From Bacteroidota bacterium (GTDB lineage Bacteria > Spirochaetota > Spirochaetia > JABMQR01), in the NCBI GenBank assembly GCA_013202335.1, contig JABMQR010000204.1:1-7653 (forward strand): 7,653 nt of DNA, given 5' to 3'. Of the stretch, positions 1 to 6,677 are shown piece after piece. How positions within the stretch are numbered: position 1 is the first letter of the stretch; each line of letters opens with the position of its first letter. The notes under the pieces were generated by a model. The model saw only the letters and a list, made by a program, of their open reading frames with translations. It was not told the DNA's origin and did no database searches. Both the position numbers and the translations under genes were made by a program.

Positions 1-1092
1 GCTCTTTTTCTCTTCTATTATCTCCAGAGCTTCCCGGTAATCTTCCTCACTCACTTTGCGAATCGGCAGCTCCAGTGAAAATGAGGTGTGTTTGAACACC
101 GGTTCTGTCTGTATATAGTTCTTTGCTTTTCTCAATCCCCGGCCTACCGCTTCAGCTATGCGTTCTCCTATCAGTTCGCACTCTTCTTCCATATTTATAT
201 TCCGGAATACCTCTCCAACCTGTGCATTCCACTCTATTAACTCCTGCTTATTGATCTTTGATATCCGTACCAGGTCTAATGGATTCTGGTCTCCGGCAGC
301 TCCGCAGATGGAGAGAATATGAATATTCCCCAGCTTAGTACGAATCTGATCTCTCGCAGGTCCCCAATAGTCTGCCGTGATAAATCTATGGAGTTCATAT
401 ACCTGTGAGGGACAGGGAACATCTACCAGTACTCCGGTAAGATTCCTCTCTGTGTCCCAGGTATAGATCATATCGATGGTATGATCGACCGGTCCTTCAA
501 ATCGTAAAAACGTATCCTGTGAGCAATCCCCGTACATCTTGCTCTCTTCACCACCTTCTCCATTGCCGAGAGTAAAAACCGGGCGCCGGTTGAAACCGAT
601 CGCGGCATAGTCAGCCGCATAGCTGATTCCGCCGGGTTTCCTGTTCCTCCAGGCTGCCAGGATAACCTGGATAATTTTATCCTGAAAGAACGCCTCGGCT
701 TCCTCACCACTCAGCAGATCATCCGGATCATCGATCTCAAGAACTACCTCTTCACCAAGATAATTCTTAAATACCTCACGAAAAGTATCTATTGAAAATT
801 GGCTTGAATTATGAGTGTGTGTGGCACTGAAGGTTATTTTCTGTGCATTGATCCCTTCTATACCGTCAACGGCGGCTTGAATCTTTTTGACATGGGGCGG
901 ATAGATTCCCACAACATCAAGAGAGACCATGATGCACTGCTCTTCACCTTTTTCTATTGCCAGGGCAGTAGCATATATAGGATCATGTACATAGGAAGAT
1001 ACCCGATAATAGAGTTGTCCATACAAAATGACCGGACGAGTTGGGGTGATGGAGACTTCACTCCATCCTATGTGTATCTGGTTGCTGGACAT
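1..1092 (-). CDS. Neutral/alkaline ceramidase-like protein (N-terminal domain family), C-terminus beyond window
   Basis: My reading of the minus strand from the ATG at 1092-1090 gives 364 open codons to base 1 with no stop, so the gene is partial at its C-terminus. It begins MSSNQIHIGWSEVSITP, the usual opening of the neutral/alkaline non-lysosomal ceramidase N-terminal family. Further family marks are the zinc-type motif ATHTH (residues 90-94), FNRRP (167-171), CPSQ (227-230) followed by TADYW (239-243), and CGAAGDQNP (263-271). There is no signal peptide, whereas true ceramidases are exported, so a cytoplasmic role is likely. Known ceramidases carry a GDVSP serine nucleophile and a zinc His in a CHP motif; here these read GDQNP and CPS, so ceramide hydrolysis is doubtful. 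An AAGGAG site directly follows the upstream gene's stop, 14 bases before this start, so the two are surely cotranscribed. Fold assignment is firm; the substrate is unknown, perhaps a sugar derivative given the neighbours. Confidence 0.85.
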   Translation of the reverse strand, partial: MSSNQIHIGWSEVSITPTRPVILYGQLYYRVSSYVHDPIYATALAIEKGEEQCIMVSLDVVGIYPPHVKKIQAAVDGIEGINAQKITFSATHTHNSSQFSIDTFREVFKNYLGEEVVLEIDDPDDLLSGEEAEAFFQDKIIQVILAAWRNRKPGGISYAADYAAIGFNRRPVFTLGNGEGGEESKMYGDCSQDTFLRFEGPVDHTIDMIYTWDTERNLTGVLVDVPCPSQVYELHRFITADYWGPARDQIRTKLGNIHILSICGAAGDQNPLDLVRISKINKQELIEWNAQVGEVFRNINMEEECELIGERIAEAVGRGLRKAKNYIQTEPVFKHTSFSLELPIRKVSEEDYREALEIIEEKKS

Positions 1093-1106
1093 TAACCATT
1101 CTCCTT

Positions 1107-2468
1107 CTAAATAACCTCTATATCCAATAGCCCGCAAAGATCCCGCAAAGATTCTGTATGGTTACCGTAAGCGACTAATACATGCTGGGAGGACACTTTT
1201 TGAGCAAATTCTTCAACAGTGCAGCTGTCCGGGAAAATCTCAAAACTCGGCAGCTGGGGAGCTGGATCATCCCACCCAAACTCTTCCCAGGCTGGCGGTT
1301 CTTTCGCCTCACCGGTATATATATGCATCTTATATTTCCCTTTCAGATAGATCAGTCTGACACAGGTAACATATCCGGTTCGAACCTTTGATACATTCAG
1401 TACAGACGATGACAACAATCCGAAGGCAGCAGGAAGAAGTGTTACATCGCCCTGAGTGTTTGCCGGGGGTATAAAATCAGGAACCCCTGCCAAAATGCTT
1501 TTTTCAAAAAATTCGTAATATTCCAGATAGGAGATTGTCTGCCCGGTAATATATTTCAACATAAGCTGGGCAACACTGCCCATGACATCATTTTCAGGTA
1601 TTGTCTGAACATCATAAAACTCACTAAGAAGCATAAATACCATTGCGGGAGGAAACGAAAGCAATTTTTTCATACCATCAACATCTATAAGAGTGATAGC
1701 TTCATACCCCCGTTCTTTTATCTTTTTGCCAATCGCTAAGGTATATTTGACTCCCTGTTCAAGAATAGCGTCATCACATGGTTTTTGAAAAACCCAGTTT
1801 TTTTTCACATAGGAGACACCCTCTGCAACAGCGTCTGCCTGCAGAGTCTCAATATTCTGCACCATTTCCAACATTTCAAAGGGTTCAACCTCTACACCAA
1901 TTTGCCCACGCATGGAGTTTCCTTCAAACTGCGTACCATATAAAAGCATATCCCGATACCCCATTGATCCAACCCGGGCACTACGTAACTTTGCAGCTGT
2001 TTGAGCTGCTTTTAAAAAAGCGCTAATTTTATCGAGTGGTTCTGATTGCCCGATGGTGCTGTACACAAACTTAAAACGATAATCCAGGGCCTCAAAGGCT
2101 GGTCGTAAAGCAGAAGTTCCGGCCTGTCCGGCAGTGGTTATAATTTTCCCATTCTCCCGCCATCCGCAAAGTCCCCATAAAAGAATTGGGAGATTTCGAA
2201 AACCATCTGTTACTTTTATAACTGCATGGGTAGGCACCCATCCTGCAGCACAGACAATAAGACTACTGACAGTTTCTCCTTTAAGTTTTTCTATGACCGC
2301 ATTGGCTGTTTTATAATCCGGATCATCAATTACAATTCCCGCATCAATTAGTACAATATCTAATGATGATAATGACTTCTTTGCTTCACTGTCCTTAATC
2401 CTAAGACGTTCTATTGGAGTATTAACTTCTCCAAAACAAATATAGCCAACTCTTGGCTTATTGCTCAT
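1107..2468 (-). CDS. L-fucose/L-arabinose isomerase-like protein
   Basis: The 453-residue product resembles the L-fucose/L-arabinose isomerase superfamily, Mn-dependent aldose-ketose isomerases of about 450-600 residues. The N-terminal half has the Rossmann-like layout (VGYICFGE near 7-14, LIVCAAGW at 70-77, LLWGLCGW at 96-103). The segment IPENDVMGSV with LMLKYITG (290-309) matches the family's metal-site Asp/Glu region. The C-terminus, QHVLVAYGNHTESL followed by LLDIEVI (428-453), matches the family ending that carries the metal-binding His (H429). The stretch where the other catalytic acid is expected reads ITLIDVDGMKK (258-268), which is atypical, so activity and substrate cannot be assigned. 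An AGGAG site (complement of 2475-2479) lies six bases before the ATG, supporting this start. It is the first gene of a leftward operon with the ceramidase-like gene and lies behind the operator-bearing divergent region, so repression by the LacI protein is likely. It could also be a non-isomerase homologue. Confidence 0.82.
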   Translation of the reverse strand: MSNKPRVGYICFGEVNTPIERLRIKDSEAKKSLSSLDIVLIDAGIVIDDPDYKTANAVIEKLKGETVSSLIVCAAGWVPTHAVIKVTDGFRNLPILLWGLCGWRENGKIITTAGQAGTSALRPAFEALDYRFKFVYSTIGQSEPLDKISAFLKAAQTAAKLRSARVGSMGYRDMLLYGTQFEGNSMRGQIGVEVEPFEMLEMVQNIETLQADAVAEGVSYVKKNWVFQKPCDDAILEQGVKYTLAIGKKIKERGYEAITLIDVDGMKKLLSFPPAMVFMLLSEFYDVQTIPENDVMGSVAQLMLKYITGQTISYLEYYEFFEKSILAGVPDFIPPANTQGDVTLLPAAFGLLSSSVLNVSKVRTGYVTCVRLIYLKGKYKMHIYTGEAKEPPAWEEFGWDDPAPQLPSFEIFPDSCTVEEFAQKVSSQHVLVAYGNHTESLRDLCGLLDIEVI

Positions 2469-2505
2469 ATAAATCTCCTATTAATCCAGTTCACCATTAA
2501 AATTT

Positions 2506-2536
2506 AATGCACTTCTCTTCATCATAAAGAAGCATT
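2506..2536 (-). other. Possible hairpin in the 5' leader of the isomerase operon
   Basis: In the leftward transcript the segment can fold as AATGCTTCT pairing with AGAAGTGCATT: nine pairs with a two-base bulge and an 11-base loop, ending 38 bases before the isomerase start. There is no U tract, so it is not a terminator. It may be an accidental fold in AT-rich DNA or an mRNA-stability element. Confidence 0.25.
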
Positions 2537-2621
2537 TAAAAATTCAACCTCTGCTGGTTCTGGACACTTTTTCTCACTGCCGTCGACTGTTTATAGCTGT
2601 TTCGTTTGTATTTTTTGGATG

Positions 2622-2631
2622 TTTTCGAAAA
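2622..2631. promoter_or_regulatory. Operator O1, TTTTCGAAAA
   Basis: A perfect 10-bp palindrome with a central CG, as is typical of LacI-family operators. It begins at the end of the predicted leftward -10 element and covers the expected transcription start, so a bound repressor would block initiation. Its centre is 21 bp from O2, two helical turns. Confidence 0.7.
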
Positions 2632-2660
2632 TTATCTATTGTTTTTCGAAATATTTGCAA
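2631..2660 (-). promoter_or_regulatory. Predicted sigma-70 promoter of the isomerase/ceramidase-like operon
   Basis: On the minus strand, TTGCAA (2655-2660) is followed after 18 bases by GATAAT (2631-2636), four and five of six consensus matches. The start would fall near 2624, giving a leader of about 155 bases. Operator O2 fills the spacer and O1 abuts the -10, the arrangement expected of a repressed promoter. The -35 match is modest. Confidence 0.55.
2643..2652. promoter_or_regulatory. Operator O2, TTTTCGAAAT
   Basis: This differs from the TTTTCGAAAA palindrome by one base and has a perfect TTTCGAAA core at 2644-2651. It sits in the spacer of the predicted leftward promoter, 21 bp centre to centre from O1. 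A further palindrome, TTTGCAAA (2654-2661), lies 10 bp beyond. Confidence 0.6.
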
Positions 2661-2802
2661 AACCCAAAATCAACACTCAAATTTTTACATAAAACATAAA
2701 ACTTCACTACATGTGCTTTCAAATTACCTAAACAACCCTTTTCCCAGTTTACCATACTCTGTTCGTTTGTCAAGAATTGTTTTTCTGATTAGTTTTCACA
2801 TA

Positions 2803-2812
2803 TTTTCGAAAA
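2803..2812. promoter_or_regulatory. Operator O3, TTTTCGAAAA
   Basis: A second perfect copy, standing alone between the two promoters, 160 bp from O2 and 75 bp from O4 (centre to centre). No clear promoter overlaps it, so it may be an auxiliary site for DNA looping. Confidence 0.6.
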
Positions 2813-2853
2813 GATTTCTGTAGATATATGGCTTTGTATGGATATTTCTTACT

Positions 2854-2865
2854 TTTTACGTAAAA
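2854..2865. promoter_or_regulatory. CG-centred palindrome TTTTACGTAAAA
   Basis: A perfect 12-bp palindrome with the same TTTT...AAAA ends as the operators but two extra central bases. Its centre lies 23 bp before that of O4. It may be a variant site for the LacI protein or a site for another regulator, for example the ROK protein. It could also be chance in AT-rich DNA. Confidence 0.35.
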
Positions 2866-2877
2866 TTTTGTAATAAG

Positions 2878-2887
2878 TTTTCGAAAA
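2878..2887. promoter_or_regulatory. Operator O4, TTTTCGAAAA
   Basis: The third perfect copy ends three bases before the -35 element of the predicted LacI-gene promoter. It is paired with a half-site 20 bp downstream, mirroring the O1/O2 pair on the other promoter. This suggests autoregulation. Confidence 0.68.
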
Positions 2888-2890
2888 TTA

Positions 2891-2919
2891 TTGAAATTTT
2901 TCGTTCTATAGGTTATAGT
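2891..2919 (+). promoter_or_regulatory. Predicted sigma-70 promoter of the LacI-family gene
   Basis: TTGAAA (2891-2896) and TATAGT (2914-2919) are separated by the ideal 17 bases, each five of six to consensus. Transcription would start near 2926, giving a leader of about 54 bases. O4 lies just upstream and an operator half-site is inside the spacer. Confidence 0.7.
2897..2903. promoter_or_regulatory. Operator half-site TTTTTCG in the LacI-gene promoter spacer
   Basis: Only the left half of the operator is kept (TTTTTCG, then TTC instead of AAA). Its centre is 20 bp from that of O4. It may be a weak second site allowing incomplete autorepression. Confidence 0.4.
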
Positions 2920-2967
2920 AAATAATTATTAAAGAAGCTAAGATATGTTCATATATAAACGTCGAAC

Positions 2968-2974
2968 AAGGTGG
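2968..2974 (+). promoter_or_regulatory. Ribosome binding site deciding the LacI-family start
   Basis: AAGGTGG, one base from AAGGAGG, ends five bases before the ATG at 2980. It overlaps the in-frame GTG at 2971, so that GTG cannot be the start served by this site. Confidence 0.7.
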
Positions 2975-2979
2975 TCGCT

Positions 2980-3975
2980 ATGCCGACATTAAAAGAGCTT
3001 TCAAAAATTGCAGGAGTCTCAGTATCCACTATTTCAAAAGCTCTTAATAATTCAAACGATATTGCAGAAGCTACAAAACTACGTATCGTAGAGATTGCAA
3101 CCCGCAATGGATATATTAAAGCTAAAAAAAAGCAAAACCCCAATACGAAAGATGGACCGATCATAGCAGTTATCTATTCTGATATTACCAGTAACTATTA
3201 TTCCCGCCTGATGGAGATATTTGATATTCATATAGAAAAAATGAATGGTCTGTTGTTAATGAGCTGTGCCGAGTTTACAACAAAGCGAATAATAGAGCTA
3301 TGTCGTTTTTTTGAGTCAATCGAAAAAGTAGACGGTATTATTTGTGTATCACCTTTTAATGTATTTGGTGACATACCACGATCCAAACTTCCGATGGTGG
3401 GACTATCTTATCCAAGCTTTGAAACACATCCCTTTGATTACATCTGTGTAGATGACGGTGTGGGTATTGATGAAGGAATTGCCTGTTTTAAAAAACACAA
3501 CCATTCAAAAATTGCATTCCTCAGTGAAGGCTTTACACCACATCGTCTGCAGTTTTTCAAGGAATCCATGATCCGTCAGGGATTAGCTGTTGACCCATCA
3601 CTTATCCGGGTAAGCAGCAAACGCTTTGAACAGGCTGGTTTTGAAATGATGCAGGATATTCTTGCTAAGGGGAATATCCCCACCGCAGTATTTGCAGCAT
3701 ATGATGATATTGCTATCGGTGCTGCAAAAGCAATATTTGAGGAAGGGCTATCTATACCGGAGGATATTTCAATTGCTGGAATAGATAATACAATGTGTCT
3801 GCTTAATGGGCACAACATGCTTGCTTCGGTCAATTGTCATATGGAAGAACAGGTTGATATTGCAATAAATTTATTAATGAAAAAAGTTAATGAACCGGAC
3901 TTTAAAGTATTTCAGAACGTAAACCTGCGAACCAGTTTTGTTGAACGGAATACGATAGCAGATGCAAAAAAATAA
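2980..3975 (+). CDS. LacI-family transcriptional repressor
   Basis: The 331-residue protein has the family's usual length and order: an N-terminal helix-turn-helix (about residues 3-22, with TLKELSKIAGVSVSTISKAL), then a periplasmic-binding-protein-like effector domain from about residue 60 to the end. Family marks include PTAVFAAYDDIAIGA (234-248) and IPEDISIAGIDN (259-270). I chose the ATG at 2980 because LacI proteins start M-x-T-(L/I) and the ribosome site fits; an in-frame GTG at 2971 would add three residues. The linker after the DNA-binding domain reads NGYIKAKKKQNPN (43-55) and lacks the usual P-N-x-x-A-R-x-L hinge helix. It very likely binds the TTTTCGAAAA sites upstream and represses both its own gene and the leftward operon until a sugar ligand binds. 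The ligand cannot be read from sequence. Confidence 0.93.
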   Translation: MPTLKELSKIAGVSVSTISKALNNSNDIAEATKLRIVEIATRNGYIKAKKKQNPNTKDGPIIAVIYSDITSNYYSRLMEIFDIHIEKMNGLLLMSCAEFTTKRIIELCRFFESIEKVDGIICVSPFNVFGDIPRSKLPMVGLSYPSFETHPFDYICVDDGVGIDEGIACFKKHNHSKIAFLSEGFTPHRLQFFKESMIRQGLAVDPSLIRVSSKRFEQAGFEMMQDILAKGNIPTAVFAAYDDIAIGAAKAIFEEGLSIPEDISIAGIDNTMCLLNGHNMLASVNCHMEEQVDIAINLLMKKVNEPDFKVFQNVNLRTSFVERNTIADAKK

Positions 3976-4108
3976 CCTGTTCTTTATTATCAATTAAATT
4001 ACTTTCTGCGGTGAGCGTTAACTATAAAATCAAACAAGCATTTTATTATTTAATCTCTACAAAAATAGTGATTTGTGCTGTAAAAAACTGGATTGAGGAG
4101 AATCTTTC

Positions 4109-5383
4109 ATGTTTTCTGAACATCTAACCTATCAGGAAAAAAAGAGATACATGAGATTTGCCATCTACTCATCATGCTTTGGAGCAGTTATTCAAAGAAC
4201 TTTAAGTGAAAGCAGTGTCTTTATTGTCTATGCATCTGCGCTGGGAGCCGGAAAGTTCCTTTCATTAGTTACAACTGCTTTAATACCCTGCATGACCCTA
4301 ATCTTTCTCGTTCCAGTAGCATATATTATGGAGCATAAAGGAATAAAGAGAGTTCTTATTCCAGTATATTCCGGAGGATTTATAGGTTTGCTTTTTGCAG
4401 TTACTGCCGGAAGTCTGCCGAATGGAAAACTTAAAACCTTTTTCTTTTATTTTGGGATCCTCTTATATTCTGCCTCAATCGGTATACATGCAGCAGGCTG
4501 GTTTCCCCTGCAGCGTCACATAGTACCCCGAAAAGAGCGGGGGAACTACTTTGGGAAGATGCGGTACAGCTGGCAAACTGCAGTTGGGATCTTCCTTCTA
4601 GGTTCAAGCTTAATAATCTGGAAAAGTGCAACAACTATTAAACTTCAGTTGATTATACTTATTGGGGCACTACTCTCTTTAGGACGCCTTTATTATACAA
4701 CAAAAATACCGGAGCGTCCTCTTGAGAAGCACATTCCTCCGCTGAAAATAAAATTTCTCGCCGCCGTTCATGATAAAAATTTGATAAAATACAGCCTGTA
4801 TGGCTTCTTATTAAATCTGCTTATCTGTTCTACCGTACCCATGGGATTCGGCTTTGTAAAATATGAGCTGGGCCTGCCTCAGCATTTAACTATACTTTTA
4901 TCCGTTTTTGTTAATATATCGGCAATTACCGGTTATCTTGTTGGAAGCCGTTTAATTGATAAAAACCATTCAGGAAAACTGTTTCTCGTAGTGCAAATAA
5001 TTTTCGCACTGATAAATTTCCTCTTCCTCTTTTGTTATCAGCAGTCCTCATTTTCGCTGGTTTTCTCTACTATTTTGACTTGTCTCGCGGGAGCACTTTT
5101 TGCATTTTCATCAGTTGTTGCAAGTGCAAAAATGTTCGGCATGGTAAAGGAAAGTAATATTAATATTTCACTTGCAGTATGTTTCGGTCTCTATAATGGA
5201 GGGAAGGGGATATCCCGCCTGATCAGCAGTTTTATGGTTGGGATTCTCCCAGAATCTTTTTCTTTATTCGGGATTACTTGGAGCAGTTTTCACCTCCTCT
5301 TTACGGCAACCGGAATAGTACTTGTGATAACAACCGGAATAATGGTTATAAGAAAATCGATGACCAATCAATTTTGGAACTGA
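4109..5383 (+). CDS. Major facilitator superfamily permease
   Basis: A 424-residue, strongly hydrophobic inner-membrane protein of typical MFS size. By eye there are roughly ten to twelve membrane segments, including about 50-73, 82-101, 110-130, 154-171, 179-195, 228-250, 260-280, 290-310, 316-340 and 392-414. A cytoplasmic-type loop with RKERGNYFGKMR (141-152) and a basic central loop (about 198-226) divide it into two halves. A GAGGAG site (4095-4100) stands eight bases before the ATG. It follows the LacI gene by 133 bases; that gap has a possible TATAAA (4023-4028) but no good -35 and no TTTTCGAAAA, so separate transcription is uncertain. From context it probably imports the sugar or glycoside used by the leftward enzymes; the substrate is unproven. 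Drug or nucleoside export cannot be excluded. Confidence 0.85.
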   Translation: MFSEHLTYQEKKRYMRFAIYSSCFGAVIQRTLSESSVFIVYASALGAGKFLSLVTTALIPCMTLIFLVPVAYIMEHKGIKRVLIPVYSGGFIGLLFAVTAGSLPNGKLKTFFFYFGILLYSASIGIHAAGWFPLQRHIVPRKERGNYFGKMRYSWQTAVGIFLLGSSLIIWKSATTIKLQLIILIGALLSLGRLYYTTKIPERPLEKHIPPLKIKFLAAVHDKNLIKYSLYGFLLNLLICSTVPMGFGFVKYELGLPQHLTILLSVFVNISAITGYLVGSRLIDKNHSGKLFLVVQIIFALINFLFLFCYQQSSFSLVFSTILTCLAGALFAFSSVVASAKMFGMVKESNINISLAVCFGLYNGGKGISRLISSFMVGILPESFSLFGITWSSFHLLFTATGIVLVITTGIMVIRKSMTNQFWN

Positions 5384-5464
5384 CACTTTTTTGTTTACGG
5401 TATTTAGCTATACATAAAGATAATTAGGATATTCAAACAAGCTTACTTTCGATATGATTAAGTT

Positions 5465-6643
5465 ATGATTTTCTCCGACCCGAGAACAGCCAGAACAATA
5501 AATCGTCTCCGTGTACTCAACGGCATATATCAAAGTGAAACAATATCCCGCGCAGGGTTGTCCCGTGAACTGGTTATAAATAAGGTGTCAATCTCTGAGA
5601 TTGTAGAAGGATTGCTAAAAGAAGGTCTTCTTGAAGAAGCTGGAAAAGTTTCAGGCGCTGTGGGTAGACAACCCACATTGTTACGTATAGTAAAACAGGC
5701 TAAGTATGTGCTGTGTATCGATATCGGTTTAAAAAACACTGTTCTCGGTATCAGCAATATGATAGGAGAACTTGTAAGATTTGAACGAGCTCCTACTCCA
5801 AACTTTCTTGACCCTGAAGATTTAGCTGATTTTATAACCGGCACAGCAAAAAAACTTACCGGGCGTTTCCGAAGTCCGGAGCGAATTTTAGGGTGTGCGG
5901 TCTCTCTTCATGCAAGCATCGACACTGAAAAAGGTATCATACTAAATGCACCAGACTGGGGTTGGGAAAACATCAATCTGTTTAAGTTAATAAAAAAACG
6001 GCTTAATCTCTCTGTAGTTGTTGATTCCAATGTCCGTTCCATGCTTCTGGCTGAACGCTGGTTTGGAGATATTGATCTGGATAAATCGGTGTTTTATATC
6101 AATTGGGGGCAAAAAATCGGTACAGCGCAGATGTCAGGGAATACAATTCTATCTGCAAACAGCGAATTCGGGCATACACCGGTCACAAAACAAGCTGCTT
6201 GTTTCTGTGGGAAAACTGGTTGCCTTGAGGCTTCAGCAGGCGGTTGGAGTCTTCAGGAACAGGGAAACACCATACTCGGTACTTTCGACAAGACTGTCCG
6301 GCAGCTCTACAAACGCATAGATACGCACACCGGCCTGGCTGCGCTTTTCAAAGATGCTGCTATTAGTATGGGACAATCAGTTGCCTATGCTGCTAATATT
6401 GTAAGTCCTGATACTATAGTGATTGGTGGGGGTTTGTCAGTCATTGATGATTTATATTACCGTGTTATGAACGAGACTTTTTCGCTTTTTGCCGCTCCCC
6501 GTACTCGATCATCATTGCTGATAGTTCGATCCAAACTGGGAGATCGGGCCGGTGTATTAGGTGCTGCTGCTCTTGGTTTGAATGCATTTATGTATAAACG
6601 GTCTCAGCTGGATAAGCTGGCCGCCGCAGATAGTGTCTTTTAA
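5465..6643 (+). CDS. ROK-family transcriptional regulator (NagC/XylR type)
   Basis: The 392-residue protein has the layout of ROK repressors: a winged helix-turn-helix (about 10-75, ending GRQPTLLRI) and an actin-like ROK sugar-binding domain from about 81. Visible marks are the phosphate loop CIDIGLKNTVLGI (84-96), the sugar-site motif EFGHTPV (234-240) with E234 and H237, and the zinc motif CFCGKTGCLE (246-255), whose C246, C248 and C253 join H237. The second phosphate loop is IVIGGG (318-323). Where sugar kinases have the catalytic Asp of N-D-A-N, this protein reads DSNVRSMLLAE (187-197) with Asn, so it is a sensor rather than a kinase. No Shine-Dalgarno site is visible before the ATG; the HTH requires a start near here. 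It lies 81 bases after the permease and 34 before the next gene. It probably senses a sugar or sugar phosphate of the same pathway. Confidence 0.92.
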   Translation: MIFSDPRTARTINRLRVLNGIYQSETISRAGLSRELVINKVSISEIVEGLLKEGLLEEAGKVSGAVGRQPTLLRIVKQAKYVLCIDIGLKNTVLGISNMIGELVRFERAPTPNFLDPEDLADFITGTAKKLTGRFRSPERILGCAVSLHASIDTEKGIILNAPDWGWENINLFKLIKKRLNLSVVVDSNVRSMLLAERWFGDIDLDKSVFYINWGQKIGTAQMSGNTILSANSEFGHTPVTKQAACFCGKTGCLEASAGGWSLQEQGNTILGTFDKTVRQLYKRIDTHTGLAALFKDAAISMGQSVAYAANIVSPDTIVIGGGLSVIDDLYYRVMNETFSLFAAPRTRSSLLIVRSKLGDRAGVLGAAALGLNAFMYKRSQLDKLAAADSVF

Positions 6644-6677
6644 CACTCCTTTATCTGGTTTATCTGGGAGAAAATAG

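Larger units (their letters stand above)
2469..2979. promoter_or_regulatory. Divergent control region between the isomerase operon and the LacI gene
   Basis: This 511-base gene-free stretch is far more AT-rich than its flanks. It holds a predicted leftward promoter (2631-2660), a predicted rightward promoter (2891-2919), three perfect TTTTCGAAAA palindromes, one near-copy, one half-copy, another CG-centred palindrome (2854-2865) and a weak hairpin in the leftward leader (2506-2536). A second TTGACA-like element lies on the minus strand at 2768-2773 with TAAACT 16 bases away (2746-2751), a weaker alternative leftward promoter. I see no protein gene here. Confidence 0.75.

Noticed and set aside
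468..710. Minus-strand frame of 80 codons, rich in Arg and Ser
   Set aside because: It is in another frame inside the ceramidase-like gene and shows no domain or ribosome site.
811..1095. Plus-strand open frame of 94 codons
   Set aside because: It lies antisense over the N-terminus of the ceramidase-like gene, which has clear family motifs and a ribosome site; the plus frame has neither.
2471..2979. CRISPR-like array from the repeated TTTTCGAAAA
   Set aside because: Repeats are only 10 bp, palindromic and unevenly spaced; they fit operators, not CRISPR repeats.
2945..2992. A 15-codon upstream frame (MFIYKRRTRW...) overlapping the LacI start
   Set aside because: No ribosome binding site precedes it and its end in the LacI coding sequence shows no regulatory logic; likely chance.
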